DNA of 64,000 bases from Vibrio splendidus. GTDB taxonomy: Bacteria; Pseudomonadota; Gammaproteobacteria; Enterobacterales; Vibrionaceae. Position 1 is the first letter of the stretch, and each line of letters starts with the position of its first letter. Location: the NCBI RefSeq assembly GCF_001557875.1, contig NZ_LNRF01000009.1, positions 62,001-126,000 of the forward strand. The letters are read 5' to 3'. This document shows, in pieces, positions 16,440 to 25,503 of this stretch. A program made the position numbers and the translations under genes. Below the pieces are notes generated by a model that ran no database searches, had not been told where the DNA came from, and saw only the letters and a list, made by a program, of their open reading frames with translations.

Positions 16440-17491
16440 AAATACTCGTAATAGGGCCTTCTTGGGTAGGTGATATGGTGATGTCACAGCCTCTTTATAC
16501 AATACTCAAACAACAGCACCCTGAATCTACTATTGACGTGATTGCTCCCGGATGGTGTAAACCAATTCTTGAGCGTATGCCAGAGATCCACCAAGCAATT
16601 GAAATGCCTATCGGCCATGGTGAATTCAACTTCCTTGGTCGTCGAGAAATCGGCAAATCATTAAGAGAAAAACAGTACGACCACGCGTATATTCTGCCTA
16701 AGTCAGCCAAATCCGCTCTTATTCCTTGGTTTGCAAATATCCCTCTTCGTACGGGGTGGAAAGGCGAGATGCGTTACGGCCTGCTCAATGACATGCGTCC
16801 AAACATGAAGTCTTTTCAATTCATGGTTGAGCGCTATGTTGCATTAGCCTATTCGCAAGCTGAAATGATTGACTCGTCCTCATTGGGTGGATTAGAAACC
16901 CTACCTCGCCCTAGCCTGTTTATTGATAAGAAAGAGCAGACTGAAACTGTTGCTAAATTCAATCTAAGCCAGGATCTCCCAGTTGTTGGTTTATGCCCAG
17001 GCGCAGAGTTTGGCCCTGCGAAAAAATGGCCTGAGACGCACTATGCTGAAGTAGCAATTCAAATGGCTAGATCTGGACATCAAGTATGGTTGTTTGGTTC
17101 TCCAAAAGATCTAGAAACCTGTAACAACATCAAACAACTAGTGCCTCAAGAAAATCAGTATCAAATTCATGTTTTAGCGGGACAAACAAATCTGATTGAA
17201 GCAGTAGACCTCTTGGCCGCCTGTCAAACTGTCGTAGCTAATGATTCTGGCCTTATGCACGTGGCAGCAGCTGTTGGCTGTAATGTTGTTGCTGTCTACG
17301 GTTCAACATCGCCAAAATACACACCACCACTTGCGGAGAAAGTGGAGATTGTTCACACAGATATTAACTGCCGCCCTTGCTTCAAGCGTGAATGTCAGTT
17401 CAATCACCTTAAATGCTTGACCGAATTATCACCAAAACAAGTTCTTGATAGTATTCATAAGCTTGAAGCGATCACGGTAAGCTTATGCTAA
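16436..17491 (+). CDS. waaF: ADP-heptose:LPS heptosyltransferase II
   Basis: 351 residues, family GT9. Adds the second heptose to the inner core. Motifs: MKILVIGPSWVGDMVMSQPL start, LPKSAKSALIPWFANI, RTGWKGEMRYGLLND, LCPGAEFGPAKKWPE, NDSGLMHVAAAVG and the C-terminal CRPCFKRECQF Cys cluster typical of WaaF. It overlaps waaL by 4 bases and waaA by 7, so the three are one transcription and translation unit. Confidence 0.95.
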   Translation: MKILVIGPSWVGDMVMSQPLYTILKQQHPESTIDVIAPGWCKPILERMPEIHQAIEMPIGHGEFNFLGRREIGKSLREKQYDHAYILPKSAKSALIPWFANIPLRTGWKGEMRYGLLNDMRPNMKSFQFMVERYVALAYSQAEMIDSSSLGGLETLPRPSLFIDKKEQTETVAKFNLSQDLPVVGLCPGAEFGPAKKWPETHYAEVAIQMARSGHQVWLFGSPKDLETCNNIKQLVPQENQYQIHVLAGQTNLIEAVDLLAACQTVVANDSGLMHVAAAVGCNVVAVYGSTSPKYTPPLAEKVEIVHTDINCRPCFKRECQFNHLKCLTELSPKQVLDSIHKLEAITVSLC

Positions 17492-18756
17492 TTCGCATTC
17501 TTTACACATTGCTGCTTGCCCTTACATCCCCCTTCCTATTGTTTGGTCTATACAAAAGCAAACCAAACAAACCTAAGTTTGGAAATCGATGGAAAGAGCA
17601 TTTGGGTATCACGCCAAGACTAGAAGCAACTGAGCGCCCAATTTGGATTCACGCGGTTTCGGTAGGCGAAAGCATTGCCGCAATACCTCTGATTAAAGAA
17701 CTGAAAAAGGAAAATCCAAAGCAACCCATTGTAGTTACCACCACGACTAGCACTGGCGCAGAGCAAATTGCCAAATTAGGTGGCTTAGTTGAACATCGCT
17801 ATATGCCTATCGACTTTACTTTCGCAGTGAATGGTTTTCTTAAAGCAACACAACCAAAGCAAATGTTAATCATAGAAACTGAGCTTTGGCCAAACACGCT
17901 TAATGTTGTCCACAATGCAGGAATAACAATCATCGTAGTTAATGCTCGCCTTTCTGAAAAATCATACAAGAACTACGCAAAAGTACAGCCTCTGTTTAAC
18001 CTTTTAACGCCTTGCCTAGATAAAGTGCTGTGTCAGACAGAATCTGATGCTAAGCGTTTCGAACATTTAGGCATCGCGAAGAATAAGCTTTTTGTTACTG
18101 GCTCGATAAAGTTTGATATTCAGATATCAGAAGACGTAAAAGAAAAAGGAAAAGCACTACGGGATGACCTTGGATTAAATCGGCCAATTTGGATTGCTGC
18201 CAGTACTCACAAAGGCGAAGACGAGCAGATACTAGAGGCTCACAAGAGAATTTTAGAATCTAACCCAAATGCACTTCTAATCCTTGTGCCACGCCACCCA
18301 GAACGATTCGATGATGTGTTTGAGCTTTGCCAGGGGCAATGTTTTGAAACCGCTCGTCGTACGAGCCAAACGGAAGTAGCAGAGCTGACCCAGATTTACC
18401 TCGGCGATACCATGGGTGAGATGTTGGTATTGATGGGGGCAGCCGACATTTGCTTTATGGGTGGTAGTTTAATTGGTGATAAAGTTGGCGGGCATAATGT
18501 TTTAGAGCCTATCGCCTTAAATGTCCCTATTATCTCGGGACCAAGTTACTTCAACTTTAAAAGTACCGTTGAAGATTTACTCCGAGTTAAGGGAATAATT
18601 ATTAATGAAAATAGCACCAATATCGCGAAATCTGTAATTCAATTTTTTCAGATGCCTCCTAGTGAGCTAAATGCGACCATTAATTCAGCACGATATATTT
18701 TTCAAAAAAATTCAGGCTCAGTTAGCAAAACCATAAATAATTTGGAACAAATATAA
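17485..18756 (+). CDS. waaA: 3-deoxy-D-manno-octulosonic acid (Kdo) transferase
   Basis: 423 residues. Attaches Kdo to lipid IVA in the cytoplasmic leaflet. N-terminal membrane anchor (about 1-22), then WIHAVSVGESIAA, TTTTSTGAEQ, YMPIDF, ETELWPN with the catalytic Glu region, NARLSEKSYKNY, GSIKFD, STHKGEDEQIL, LVPRHPERFDDV, and GGSLIGDKVGGHNVLEP. Presence of a Kdo kinase gene (kdkA) downstream suggests a single phosphorylated Kdo as in Haemophilus and V. cholerae. The stop shares a base with the next gene's ATG (TAATG). Confidence 0.95.
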   Translation: MLIRILYTLLLALTSPFLLFGLYKSKPNKPKFGNRWKEHLGITPRLEATERPIWIHAVSVGESIAAIPLIKELKKENPKQPIVVTTTTSTGAEQIAKLGGLVEHRYMPIDFTFAVNGFLKATQPKQMLIIETELWPNTLNVVHNAGITIIVVNARLSEKSYKNYAKVQPLFNLLTPCLDKVLCQTESDAKRFEHLGIAKNKLFVTGSIKFDIQISEDVKEKGKALRDDLGLNRPIWIAASTHKGEDEQILEAHKRILESNPNALLILVPRHPERFDDVFELCQGQCFETARRTSQTEVAELTQIYLGDTMGEMLVLMGAADICFMGGSLIGDKVGGHNVLEPIALNVPIISGPSYFNFKSTVEDLLRVKGIIINENSTNIAKSVIQFFQMPPSELNATINSARYIFQKNSGSVSKTINNLEQI

Positions 18757-19793
18757 TGAACCTCTTTCTTGCAACCTCCCCTCTTCAATACATCTGCGCT
18801 CTTGAAGCAAAGGAATATTTCAATTGTGAAAACAATATCTTACTTTTAGTTGAGCAAAAAAGTGAACATGGTTTAATCCAGCAAGAGAAACTAGTTAATA
18901 GCAGTGAATGGGAGCATATCGTCACGATTAGTAGAGATAACCGAAGTAAACAAGTGCCTCATGCCATCAAGCAAATAAAAACGATTCTAGCAGATCAGTC
19001 AATCAAACAATTCTTCTATGCCGAGTATAATGGTTGGCGCACCAAACTACTTTTGAAGAACCTACCTGTTGAACAAGAAATCTACTTTGATGATGGAACA
19101 ATGACCCTTATTGAATATGGTAAATTCATTCTTCCAGGAAAGCCATACTCGCGTCCTAGGTTTTTAGTCGACCTAAAGGTTCGTTTTAACGGTTGCAAGC
19201 CTATTGGTACTTTAGTTCAATCTCAAAATCTCGAGATTTTTTCAATGTTTGAGCTAACTGAAAATAAGTTTAAACTGCACGCCAACAACCTATCATCGTT
19301 AAAGTGTCATTATGGTAACCCCAAGCTCTACAACCCTAATGCTCCAATTGGTATTATCGGGCAAGGTGCAATTGGTGATAAGAATCAACCGAGTGTTGAT
19401 GAGTATGTACAATCAATTCTAGGTTTAGCAGAAGCAATCTCCTCCAAAATACTATACTTTCCACATAGAACTGAAAAGCTAGCAGTTAGAGAAAAGCTTG
19501 AAAGCCATTCCAATATTGATTATCACTATGGTGAATATCCATTAGAAATTGAGCTGATAGATAAAAATATAACCTTGTCAGCACTGGTTGGCGCCTACTC
19601 TACAGCTATGTTTACTTGCCGAAAACTATACCCAGAAATGCCAATTATCGCAAGAAACGTGTATCATCGTGACCCAGATTTTTTAAGGGTGCTAACTGAG
19701 CAACTTAAAAAGTGTAATATTGATATTATTGATAACAGCGTATGTTTAACCACATTTTTTTCTGTTCTTGAGTCTACTCACTCAACTAAGTAA
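18756..19793 (+). CDS. sialyltransferase-like glycosyltransferase (GT52/polysialyltransferase-like, putative)
   Basis: 345 residues, not firmly recognised. The start LFLATSPLQYICALEA resembles the TPLQ start of GT52 and polysialyltransferase-like proteins. Around residue 110 YFDDGTMTLIEYG gives the D/E-D/E-G motif, near 230 YFPHRTEKL stands where these families have HP, and near 275 GAYSTAMF gives a Ser-Thr pair. That order (DDG, H, ST) is the active-site pattern of GT-B sialyl and Kdo transferases. It is translationally coupled to waaA. CMP-Neu5Ac from the neu operon 13 kb away would be a fitting donor. This is inference from motifs; a different GT-B enzyme is possible. Confidence 0.5.
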   Translation: MNLFLATSPLQYICALEAKEYFNCENNILLLVEQKSEHGLIQQEKLVNSSEWEHIVTISRDNRSKQVPHAIKQIKTILADQSIKQFFYAEYNGWRTKLLLKNLPVEQEIYFDDGTMTLIEYGKFILPGKPYSRPRFLVDLKVRFNGCKPIGTLVQSQNLEIFSMFELTENKFKLHANNLSSLKCHYGNPKLYNPNAPIGIIGQGAIGDKNQPSVDEYVQSILGLAEAISSKILYFPHRTEKLAVREKLESHSNIDYHYGEYPLEIELIDKNITLSALVGAYSTAMFTCRKLYPEMPIIARNVYHRDPDFLRVLTEQLKKCNIDIIDNSVCLTTFFSVLESTHSTK

Positions 19794-19990
19794 AGCATTA
19801 AAAATGCTTACAGCAAGAAGCGGCGCTGCTAAAATGTTTCTTATTCTAATTGTGACTCAAGAGCAACCATGACCATTCACTTCTCTGGCCAAAGCAATAA
19901 CAGCCTCTATACCAGAGTAAAAGTTGAGTAATAATGCGTTCTTTAGAGCTGTTTCCCAAAAATAAATAATACGAATTGAGGTGATATTAA

Positions 19991-21208
19991 ATGCATTTTT
20001 TACACCATACCCCTGATCTCTCCGCGACCGGAGGCAGTAGAAATATTCTAGACCTGTCGCAGTACCTTTGTGACAGTGGTCATGATGTTTCCATTATCAT
20101 AGATTCGAAGCGAATTGCCTTTAATGTAGATCCTAGAATTAACCTTTATTTATTAAAAAAGGGGAAACTCTCTCTATTATCAAATCAACATCAAGAAACA
20201 GCAATTGAGGGTTATAAAAATAGAAATAATAAAACAAAAAAGAAAAGAAGCAATTTAAAGAAACTCATAAGAAAGATTCAAAACATAAAAAGATATTTAG
20301 TCAAGTTGTTCATATTCCCGGTTAATTATTTCATTGTAAGAAGCTTTATTAAAAATAAAAAAATTGACTTTATCTCAAGCCATAATATGTATACTTTCTT
20401 TGAGCATTTCTTTTATTACCCGAAAGAAAAGTTTGCTTTAATGCTAAGAAATTCTCCAAATGAAGTTTTCTTAGAGAGGGGAATTGTGAAACTTTTTCCT
20501 TTTAATCGTTATTTTAATGAACGTTTATGTCTTGGTGTATCACAAGCAACGATTGATGAGATAAAAGCGCTTGACCTTGGTGTACAAGACCGCAGTTTCG
20601 CTATCTATAACCCTTTTGATTTTTATAACATCAGAAAAAATGCAGATATAAAGCCTAATAGCGAATATGACATCTATAATAAAAAATATATTCTATCTCT
20701 TTCATCACTTGACAATAGAAAACGCATAGATCGAACTTTACATGCTTTATCTCTAGCTTCTGATAAAAATATTGAGTTAGTTCTCGTAGGGATAGGCCCA
20801 AGCAAAGTGGAACTAACAGAGTTAGCAGAGTCTTTAGGACTTAGTCACCGAGTTCACTTTCTAGGTTTCCAGCAAAACCCATATCCGTTTATTAAAAATG
20901 CAGAAATGTTAATTCTCGCCTCGGACTCAGAAGGTCTACCAACTGTAGTGATTGAATCTCTAATATGCGGGACTCCGGTTATCTCTACAGATTGCCCCTG
21001 TGGTCCGAATGAGATCTTAATTGATGACTTAGAAGAGTTTCTAGTGCCAATAAAAGGTATAAAAGAAGAAGTCATTCATAAAAACATTGCAAATTGCATA
21101 GATCGACTCATAACTGATAGGGTTTTAATTGAAGATAGGCATGTAGAAAGATTTAGTAAAGAGACGGTAGTGAAAAACTGGATAAAAGTTGCAAGTAAAG
21201 AGAGGTAA
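19991..21208 (+). CDS. glycosyltransferase, GT4 family (AT-rich)
   Basis: 405 residues. N-terminal GT4 start MHFLHHTPDLSATGGSRNIL, a Lys-rich insertion at about 73-110 (NKTKKKRSNLKKLIRKIQN), and the C-terminal donor domain with LSSLDNRKRIDRTL, LVGIGPSKVELTEL, VHFLGFQQNPYPFIKNA, and LASDSEGLPTVVIESLICGTPVIST. Probably a core or O-chain sugar transferase; donor and acceptor are unknown. The gene is visibly richer in A and T than waaF or waaA and is separated by nearly 200 bases from the gene before, suggesting recent acquisition. I see nothing in 19794-19990. Confidence 0.82.
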   Translation: MHFLHHTPDLSATGGSRNILDLSQYLCDSGHDVSIIIDSKRIAFNVDPRINLYLLKKGKLSLLSNQHQETAIEGYKNRNNKTKKKRSNLKKLIRKIQNIKRYLVKLFIFPVNYFIVRSFIKNKKIDFISSHNMYTFFEHFFYYPKEKFALMLRNSPNEVFLERGIVKLFPFNRYFNERLCLGVSQATIDEIKALDLGVQDRSFAIYNPFDFYNIRKNADIKPNSEYDIYNKKYILSLSSLDNRKRIDRTLHALSLASDKNIELVLVGIGPSKVELTELAESLGLSHRVHFLGFQQNPYPFIKNAEMLILASDSEGLPTVVIESLICGTPVISTDCPCGPNEILIDDLEEFLVPIKGIKEEVIHKNIANCIDRLITDRVLIEDRHVERFSKETVVKNWIKVASKER

Positions 21209-21303
21209 CTACTTGCAGACTTAAGAAGTTTATATTTAGTCACCTATATACGCCTTAGTAGCATGTATAGGTGGCAAATAAAATAGCCTAGTAAAAGCTA
21301 CAT

Positions 21304-22020
21304 CTATTTATTACTATTCTCAAAGTATCCTTCTAACAAAAAGTCAAAATCCGTAGAGCTCCACATAATTGCACGTTTACCTTTCTCTTTCTTAAAGGAA
21401 CGTAAGAGCCGCTCTAAGTTTTTGTTAGAAAACTTAGTTTCTGGAGATAAGAAGCACTTATCAAAGTCGATAATCCAAATGTTCTCTTGATCATCAATTA
21501 AGATATTGTGAATATTCAAGTCGGTATGGTTCACATGAACTTTGTGCATTTTGGCTATTTCTTGCCCGATCTTTTGGTACATCATTTTTGGCAATGGATT
21601 TTCTTGTAGAATACTAACCAAGTCTCTAGCATTTGGAATTCTCTCGCTCAATAGATCAGCTTGATAAGTTAAACCTGTTTTTACTGACCTTGCCGCAATT
21701 GGTCGAGGAACATTAACCCCAGCGTCTATTAATGTCTGAAGTAGATTAAGCTCTTGAGCGCTACGAGTTTGTTCCCAGCCAGAAAACCAATAATGGTCTT
21801 TTACAAACTTCCCAAACAAGCCACCTCGATGATAGTGCCGCAATGCTCCATGCATAGTATCAAGCTCAACGAACCAAGTGGTTCCTCGCCCTATCGCGCT
21901 ACCAATTATTTTATTCTGCTGTAACCAGTACTCAGCCTCAAAAGCACACTTGACTTGTTGTGCTGAGATTAAAGATTCATCGAACCAGATGACTTGACTA
22001 TCAAATCGAAGTGTTTGCAT
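21304..22020 (-). CDS. kdkA: 3-deoxy-D-manno-octulosonic acid kinase
   Basis: 238 residues. Phosphorylates Kdo of the inner core with ATP. It is a small kinase-fold protein: RGTTWFVE and LRHYHRGG early, RSAQELNLLQTL, then catalytic-loop HTDLNIHNILID (Asp near residue 167) and the metal-binding IDFDKC. This matches the KdkA/WaaP kinase family. It is transcribed opposite to its neighbours, as a lone gene inside the core cluster. Kdo phosphorylation compensates for having a single Kdo residue. Confidence 0.9.
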   Translation of the reverse strand: MQTLRFDSQVIWFDESLISAQQVKCAFEAEYWLQQNKIIGSAIGRGTTWFVELDTMHGALRHYHRGGLFGKFVKDHYWFSGWEQTRSAQELNLLQTLIDAGVNVPRPIAARSVKTGLTYQADLLSERIPNARDLVSILQENPLPKMMYQKIGQEIAKMHKVHVNHTDLNIHNILIDDQENIWIIDFDKCFLSPETKFSNKNLERLLRSFKKEKGKRAIMWSSTDFDFLLEGYFENSNK

Positions 22021-22111
22021 TGGGCGTACCTAACTAATTGCTTAGTTTTATTTTACATTCCCCTAGCCCAACTGCATAATTCTTATTAATCACTTTGATA
22101 GAGCTCACCTT

Positions 22112-23173
22112 ATGTCCCTGTTCGAATCTGCCCCAAAGTCACTATGTGTTCTTAGGTTGTCAGCTATTGGAGATGTCTGCAACACCATAGCTACAGTACA
22201 AGCTATCCAAAAACAGTGGCCTGACACTCAAATAACCTGGATTACTGGCAAACTTGAAGCTCAACTTCTCCAAGCAGTAAATGGTATTGAAGTGATTATT
22301 TTTAATAAAAAAGCGGGGCTCGATGGCTATAAGTCATTATGGAATCAGCTGAAAGGGCGTGAGTTTGATGCACTACTTCATATGCAATATGCAATTCGCG
22401 CTAGCTTAGCTACTTTAGGCATCAAAGCAAAATACAAGCTTGGATTCTCTTCTGATCGCAGTCAAGATTTTCAAACATTGTTCACCAACGTCAAAGTACC
22501 ATCCCCAACGTCCCTTCATGTCGCCGATGGTTTAATGGCATTTGCTCATCAGATTGGTACCTCTCAATCTGAGCTCTCTTGGTCTTTATCTTATTCTGAT
22601 GAGGACAGCATCTGGGCGAAGACACAACTAGAATCTGGGAAACCCAACTTATTATTGGTTCCTGGTGCAAGCAAAGCCTACAAGAACTGGAACGCTAAGG
22701 GCTATGTTGATGTCATTAAACATGTGCGAGGTAAGGGTTGGAATGTCATACTAGGTGGCAGCCCTGCAAAGGTCGAAGTAGACCTAGCAAATGAGATTCA
22801 AGCTTTACTTAATGCACCCTGTTTGAACTTGGTTGGAGAAAGCTCAATCCTACAAATGCTCGCTTTGATTGATAAGGTAGAGATGGTTATCGCGCCAGAT
22901 ACTGGCCCAGCCCACATGGCAAGCGCGATGAACACGCCAATTATTGGCTTATATGCCCACCACAATCCTCTTCGTGTAGGACCTTATAATTACTTGAAAT
23001 ATGCCGTATCTGTATATGAAGAACTAATTTTTGCAGAAACAGGAAAGACTAGCCAAGAATTAAGTTGGCGAACTCGAGCAAAGGATGAAACAGCAATGAG
23101 CCGTATCACAAGCGAACGAGTCGTCGCTATGTTTGATCAAGTCATAGAAGATTTGTATCCACAATATCAGTAA
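22112..23173 (+). CDS. LPS heptosyltransferase I-like protein (GT9, WaaC/OpsX type)
   Basis: 353 residues. Probably adds the first heptose to Kdo. GT9 motifs: LCVLRLSAIGDVCNTIATVQAIQ, LHMQYAIRASLATLGIKA, RSQDFQTLF, LLLVPGASKAYKNWNAKGY, LGGSPAKVE, and IAPDTGPAHMASAMNTPIIGLYAHHNPLRVGPY. The sequence fits OpsX-like enzymes better than enteric WaaC. It starts the forward run that leads through two more glycosyltransferases into coaD. Confidence 0.85.
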   Translation: MSLFESAPKSLCVLRLSAIGDVCNTIATVQAIQKQWPDTQITWITGKLEAQLLQAVNGIEVIIFNKKAGLDGYKSLWNQLKGREFDALLHMQYAIRASLATLGIKAKYKLGFSSDRSQDFQTLFTNVKVPSPTSLHVADGLMAFAHQIGTSQSELSWSLSYSDEDSIWAKTQLESGKPNLLLVPGASKAYKNWNAKGYVDVIKHVRGKGWNVILGGSPAKVEVDLANEIQALLNAPCLNLVGESSILQMLALIDKVEMVIAPDTGPAHMASAMNTPIIGLYAHHNPLRVGPYNYLKYAVSVYEELIFAETGKTSQELSWRTRAKDETAMSRITSERVVAMFDQVIEDLYPQYQ

Positions 23174-23211
23174 AATTTACCTGTAGAAGATTGTTTAAGA
23201 AGGAAACTACC

Positions 23212-23994
23212 TTGTCTAAACCCACCTTAGCCGTTGCCTTGATCGTAAAAAATGAAGAGAAGCACCTTAAAGCTTGTCTGGACACTGTAAAAGATTGGGC
23301 CGATGAGATTGTTCTTCTAGATTCAGGTAGTACTGATAGCACTGAAGAGATCGCTAGGCAGTATACCGATAAATTTTATATCAATTTAGAATGGCCTGGA
23401 TTTGGCAAGCAACGTCAACTTGCTCAAAGCTATGTGGAATCAGATTTTGTACTTTGGCTTGATGCCGATGAACGTGTTACCGATGAATTACGCCAAGGCA
23501 TACTCAACGCAATCAGCCAACACAATGATAAAAACATTTATCGTGTAAACCGACTGACGACAGCCTTTGCCAAAGAGATTCGTTACTCAGGGTGGTCACC
23601 TGACTGGGTAGTTCGCCTATACAAAACATCAGAGACTAAATATAACGACTCACTAGTTCATGAAAGTATTGTTGTGCCCGATGGCTTTAAAGTGATTTCA
23701 TTGGATGGCCGTTTGAAGCATTTTACTTACGAAAGGTTGGGCGAGTACACGCGTAAAACCCAACTGTACATGCAATCTTGGGCAGACCAACGTGAAGGTA
23801 AAAAGTCGGCCTCACTTTTTAGTGCATTTACGCACGGTTTTTTCCGTTTTTTCAAAATGTACATTATTAAGCGTGGTTTCTTAGATGGCCGACATGGCTT
23901 TTTACTTGCGGTACTGAGCGCAAATACAACTTTTACTCGCTATGCCGACCTGTGGCTGCGTGATTACGTCAAAAAACATAATAAAGAGCAATAA
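23212..23994 (+). CDS. inner-core beta-glycosyltransferase, GT2 family (WaaE/LgtF type)
   Basis: About 260 residues. GT2 fold: VALIVKNEEKHLKACLDTV, LLDSGSTDST, GFGKQRQLA, LWLDADERV, and YSGWSPDWVVRLY, a pattern seen in WaaE/LgtF enzymes that add glucose to heptose I. The frame is open from TTG 23191, but TTG 23212 is preferred because AAGGA lies seven bases upstream and it gives the short family N-terminus. The last 60 residues contain an amphipathic FFRFFKMYIIKRGFLDG segment. The next gene starts two bases after the stop. Confidence 0.85.
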   Translation: MSKPTLAVALIVKNEEKHLKACLDTVKDWADEIVLLDSGSTDSTEEIARQYTDKFYINLEWPGFGKQRQLAQSYVESDFVLWLDADERVTDELRQGILNAISQHNDKNIYRVNRLTTAFAKEIRYSGWSPDWVVRLYKTSETKYNDSLVHESIVVPDGFKVISLDGRLKHFTYERLGEYTRKTQLYMQSWADQREGKKSASLFSAFTHGFFRFFKMYIIKRGFLDGRHGFLLAVLSANTTFTRYADLWLRDYVKKHNKEQ

Positions 23995-23995
23995 C

Positions 23996-25027
23996 ATGAA
24001 CATTTGCCACGTTAACTTAGCTTCTGGATACCATGGTGGCGAGAATCAGACGCTACAGCTCATTAAGCAGCAAGTAAAGCTCGGCTATCAACTGACAGTT
24101 GTTGCAAACCCTAAGAGCCCTTTCGCCGATGCGGTAAAAGCGTTAGGCGTTAAAGTGGTATTAGCGAACCACTTTACCAAAGCACACTCAAAGTCGATTA
24201 CCAATGATTGTGCTCTAATCCATGTACATGAAGGGCGAGCTATCTATTGGGCTCTAATCCAACATATGCTCTACGGAAAACCATATATTATTACCCGTAG
24301 AATCGATAACGCACTAAAGAAGAAATGGTTGGCAAACTTAGCCTATTCAAAAGCATCCGCGGTGATAGGTCTAAGTACTGAGATAGTTCAGAGAGTGAAA
24401 GATGCTTACCCAACTTCAGTAACGTACAAAATCCCAAGTTCACCAGTTACATACCCTGTTAACCCACAAGCCGTACAAACGATTAGAGACCGCTTCGCAG
24501 ACAAGTTTATAGTGATACATGGAGCGAACATGCTGAAGCATAAAGGCTTCAATGTCACCGTCGATGCGGCACGGGTTCTAGAAGATTCTGCACCGTTCAT
24601 CCATTTTTGTTTACTAGGCGATGGCTCAGAGAGACAAGCTCTTGAGTCACAAGCAAAAGACCTTAATAACATCAGCTTCGAGGGCAAACAAAGCAACATG
24701 GGCGACTGGTTTGCCGCGGCTGACTTGCAAGTACACCCTTCCTACACAGAGGGGCTTGGCTCTGTCATCTTGGAAGGTATGGGCTCTGGTTTACCTGTTA
24801 TAGGTACTAATGCCGGTGGTATCCCTGATATTATCGACCACAACTCCAATGGCTTGCTTGTTGAACCCGGTAATGCTCAAGAGTTGGCGGATGCAGTAAT
24901 GAAGGTAGCCCAAGACGAAAGACTTAAACAAGATTTCATCGCACAGGGGCAAGAGAAATTGAAGTTATTTGATATCAACTATACTGCGAATCAATACGCA
25001 GACGTTTATGAGAAAGCTTTACGATGA
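23996..25027 (+). CDS. glycosyltransferase, GT4 family
   Basis: 343 residues. The start NICHVNLASGYHGGENQTLQLIKQQ and the donor domain VIHGANMLKHKGFNVTVDAARVL, FCLLGDGSERQALESQ, FAAADLQVHPSYTEGLGSVILEGMGSGLPVIG mark a GT4 enzyme, probably an LPS core transferase. The ATG at 23996 follows the previous stop and gives the family N-terminus; a longer frame overlapping the GT2 gene is an artefact. The stop overlaps the coaD start (ATGA), so coaD expression is tied to LPS core genes. Confidence 0.85.
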   Translation: MNICHVNLASGYHGGENQTLQLIKQQVKLGYQLTVVANPKSPFADAVKALGVKVVLANHFTKAHSKSITNDCALIHVHEGRAIYWALIQHMLYGKPYIITRRIDNALKKKWLANLAYSKASAVIGLSTEIVQRVKDAYPTSVTYKIPSSPVTYPVNPQAVQTIRDRFADKFIVIHGANMLKHKGFNVTVDAARVLEDSAPFIHFCLLGDGSERQALESQAKDLNNISFEGKQSNMGDWFAAADLQVHPSYTEGLGSVILEGMGSGLPVIGTNAGGIPDIIDHNSNGLLVEPGNAQELADAVMKVAQDERLKQDFIAQGQEKLKLFDINYTANQYADVYEKALR

Positions 25028-25503
25028 AAAAAGTTATATATCCTGGCACGTTCGATCCAATCACTAACGGCCACCTAGATATCATCACGCGCGCTGCAGA
25101 CATGTTTGACCAAATCATTATTGGTGTCGCTGCAAGCCCTTCTAAAAAAACACTTTTTAGCCTGGAAGAACGCGTAAAACTCGTTGAAGAATCAACCGCA
25201 CATTTAAGCAATGTATCAACGGCTGGTTTTAGTGGGTTGTTAGTCGATTTTGCACGAGAACAGCAAGCTAATATATTGGTGCGCGGCCTTAGAACAACGG
25301 TAGACTTTGAGTATGAGTTCGGTCTAACAAGTATGTATCGAAAACTACTACCTGGTGTAGAGAGCGTGTTTTTGACACCAGCAGAGGAGTATGCTTTTCT
25401 CTCTTCAACCATCGTTCGTGAAGTGGCGATTCATGGTGGGGACGTGGAGCAATTTGTACCTAAATACGTTCACGCAGCTATCAAAACAAAGGTAGCACAA
25501 TGA
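25024..25503 (+). CDS. coaD: phosphopantetheine adenylyltransferase
   Basis: 159 residues, full length. Adenylates 4'-phosphopantetheine, the penultimate step in coenzyme A synthesis. Motifs: YPGTFDPITNGHLDI (TxGH nucleotidyltransferase motif), SPSKKTLFSLEERV, ILVRGLRTTVDFEYE, and AFLSSTIVREVAIHGGD. It overlaps both neighbouring glycosyltransferase genes by ATGA. The old name kdtB reflects this habitual position among LPS genes. A decayed second copy lies about 930 bases downstream. Confidence 0.97.
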   Translation: MKKVIYPGTFDPITNGHLDIITRAADMFDQIIIGVAASPSKKTLFSLEERVKLVEESTAHLSNVSTAGFSGLLVDFAREQQANILVRGLRTTVDFEYEFGLTSMYRKLLPGVESVFLTPAEEYAFLSSTIVREVAIHGGDVEQFVPKYVHAAIKTKVAQ

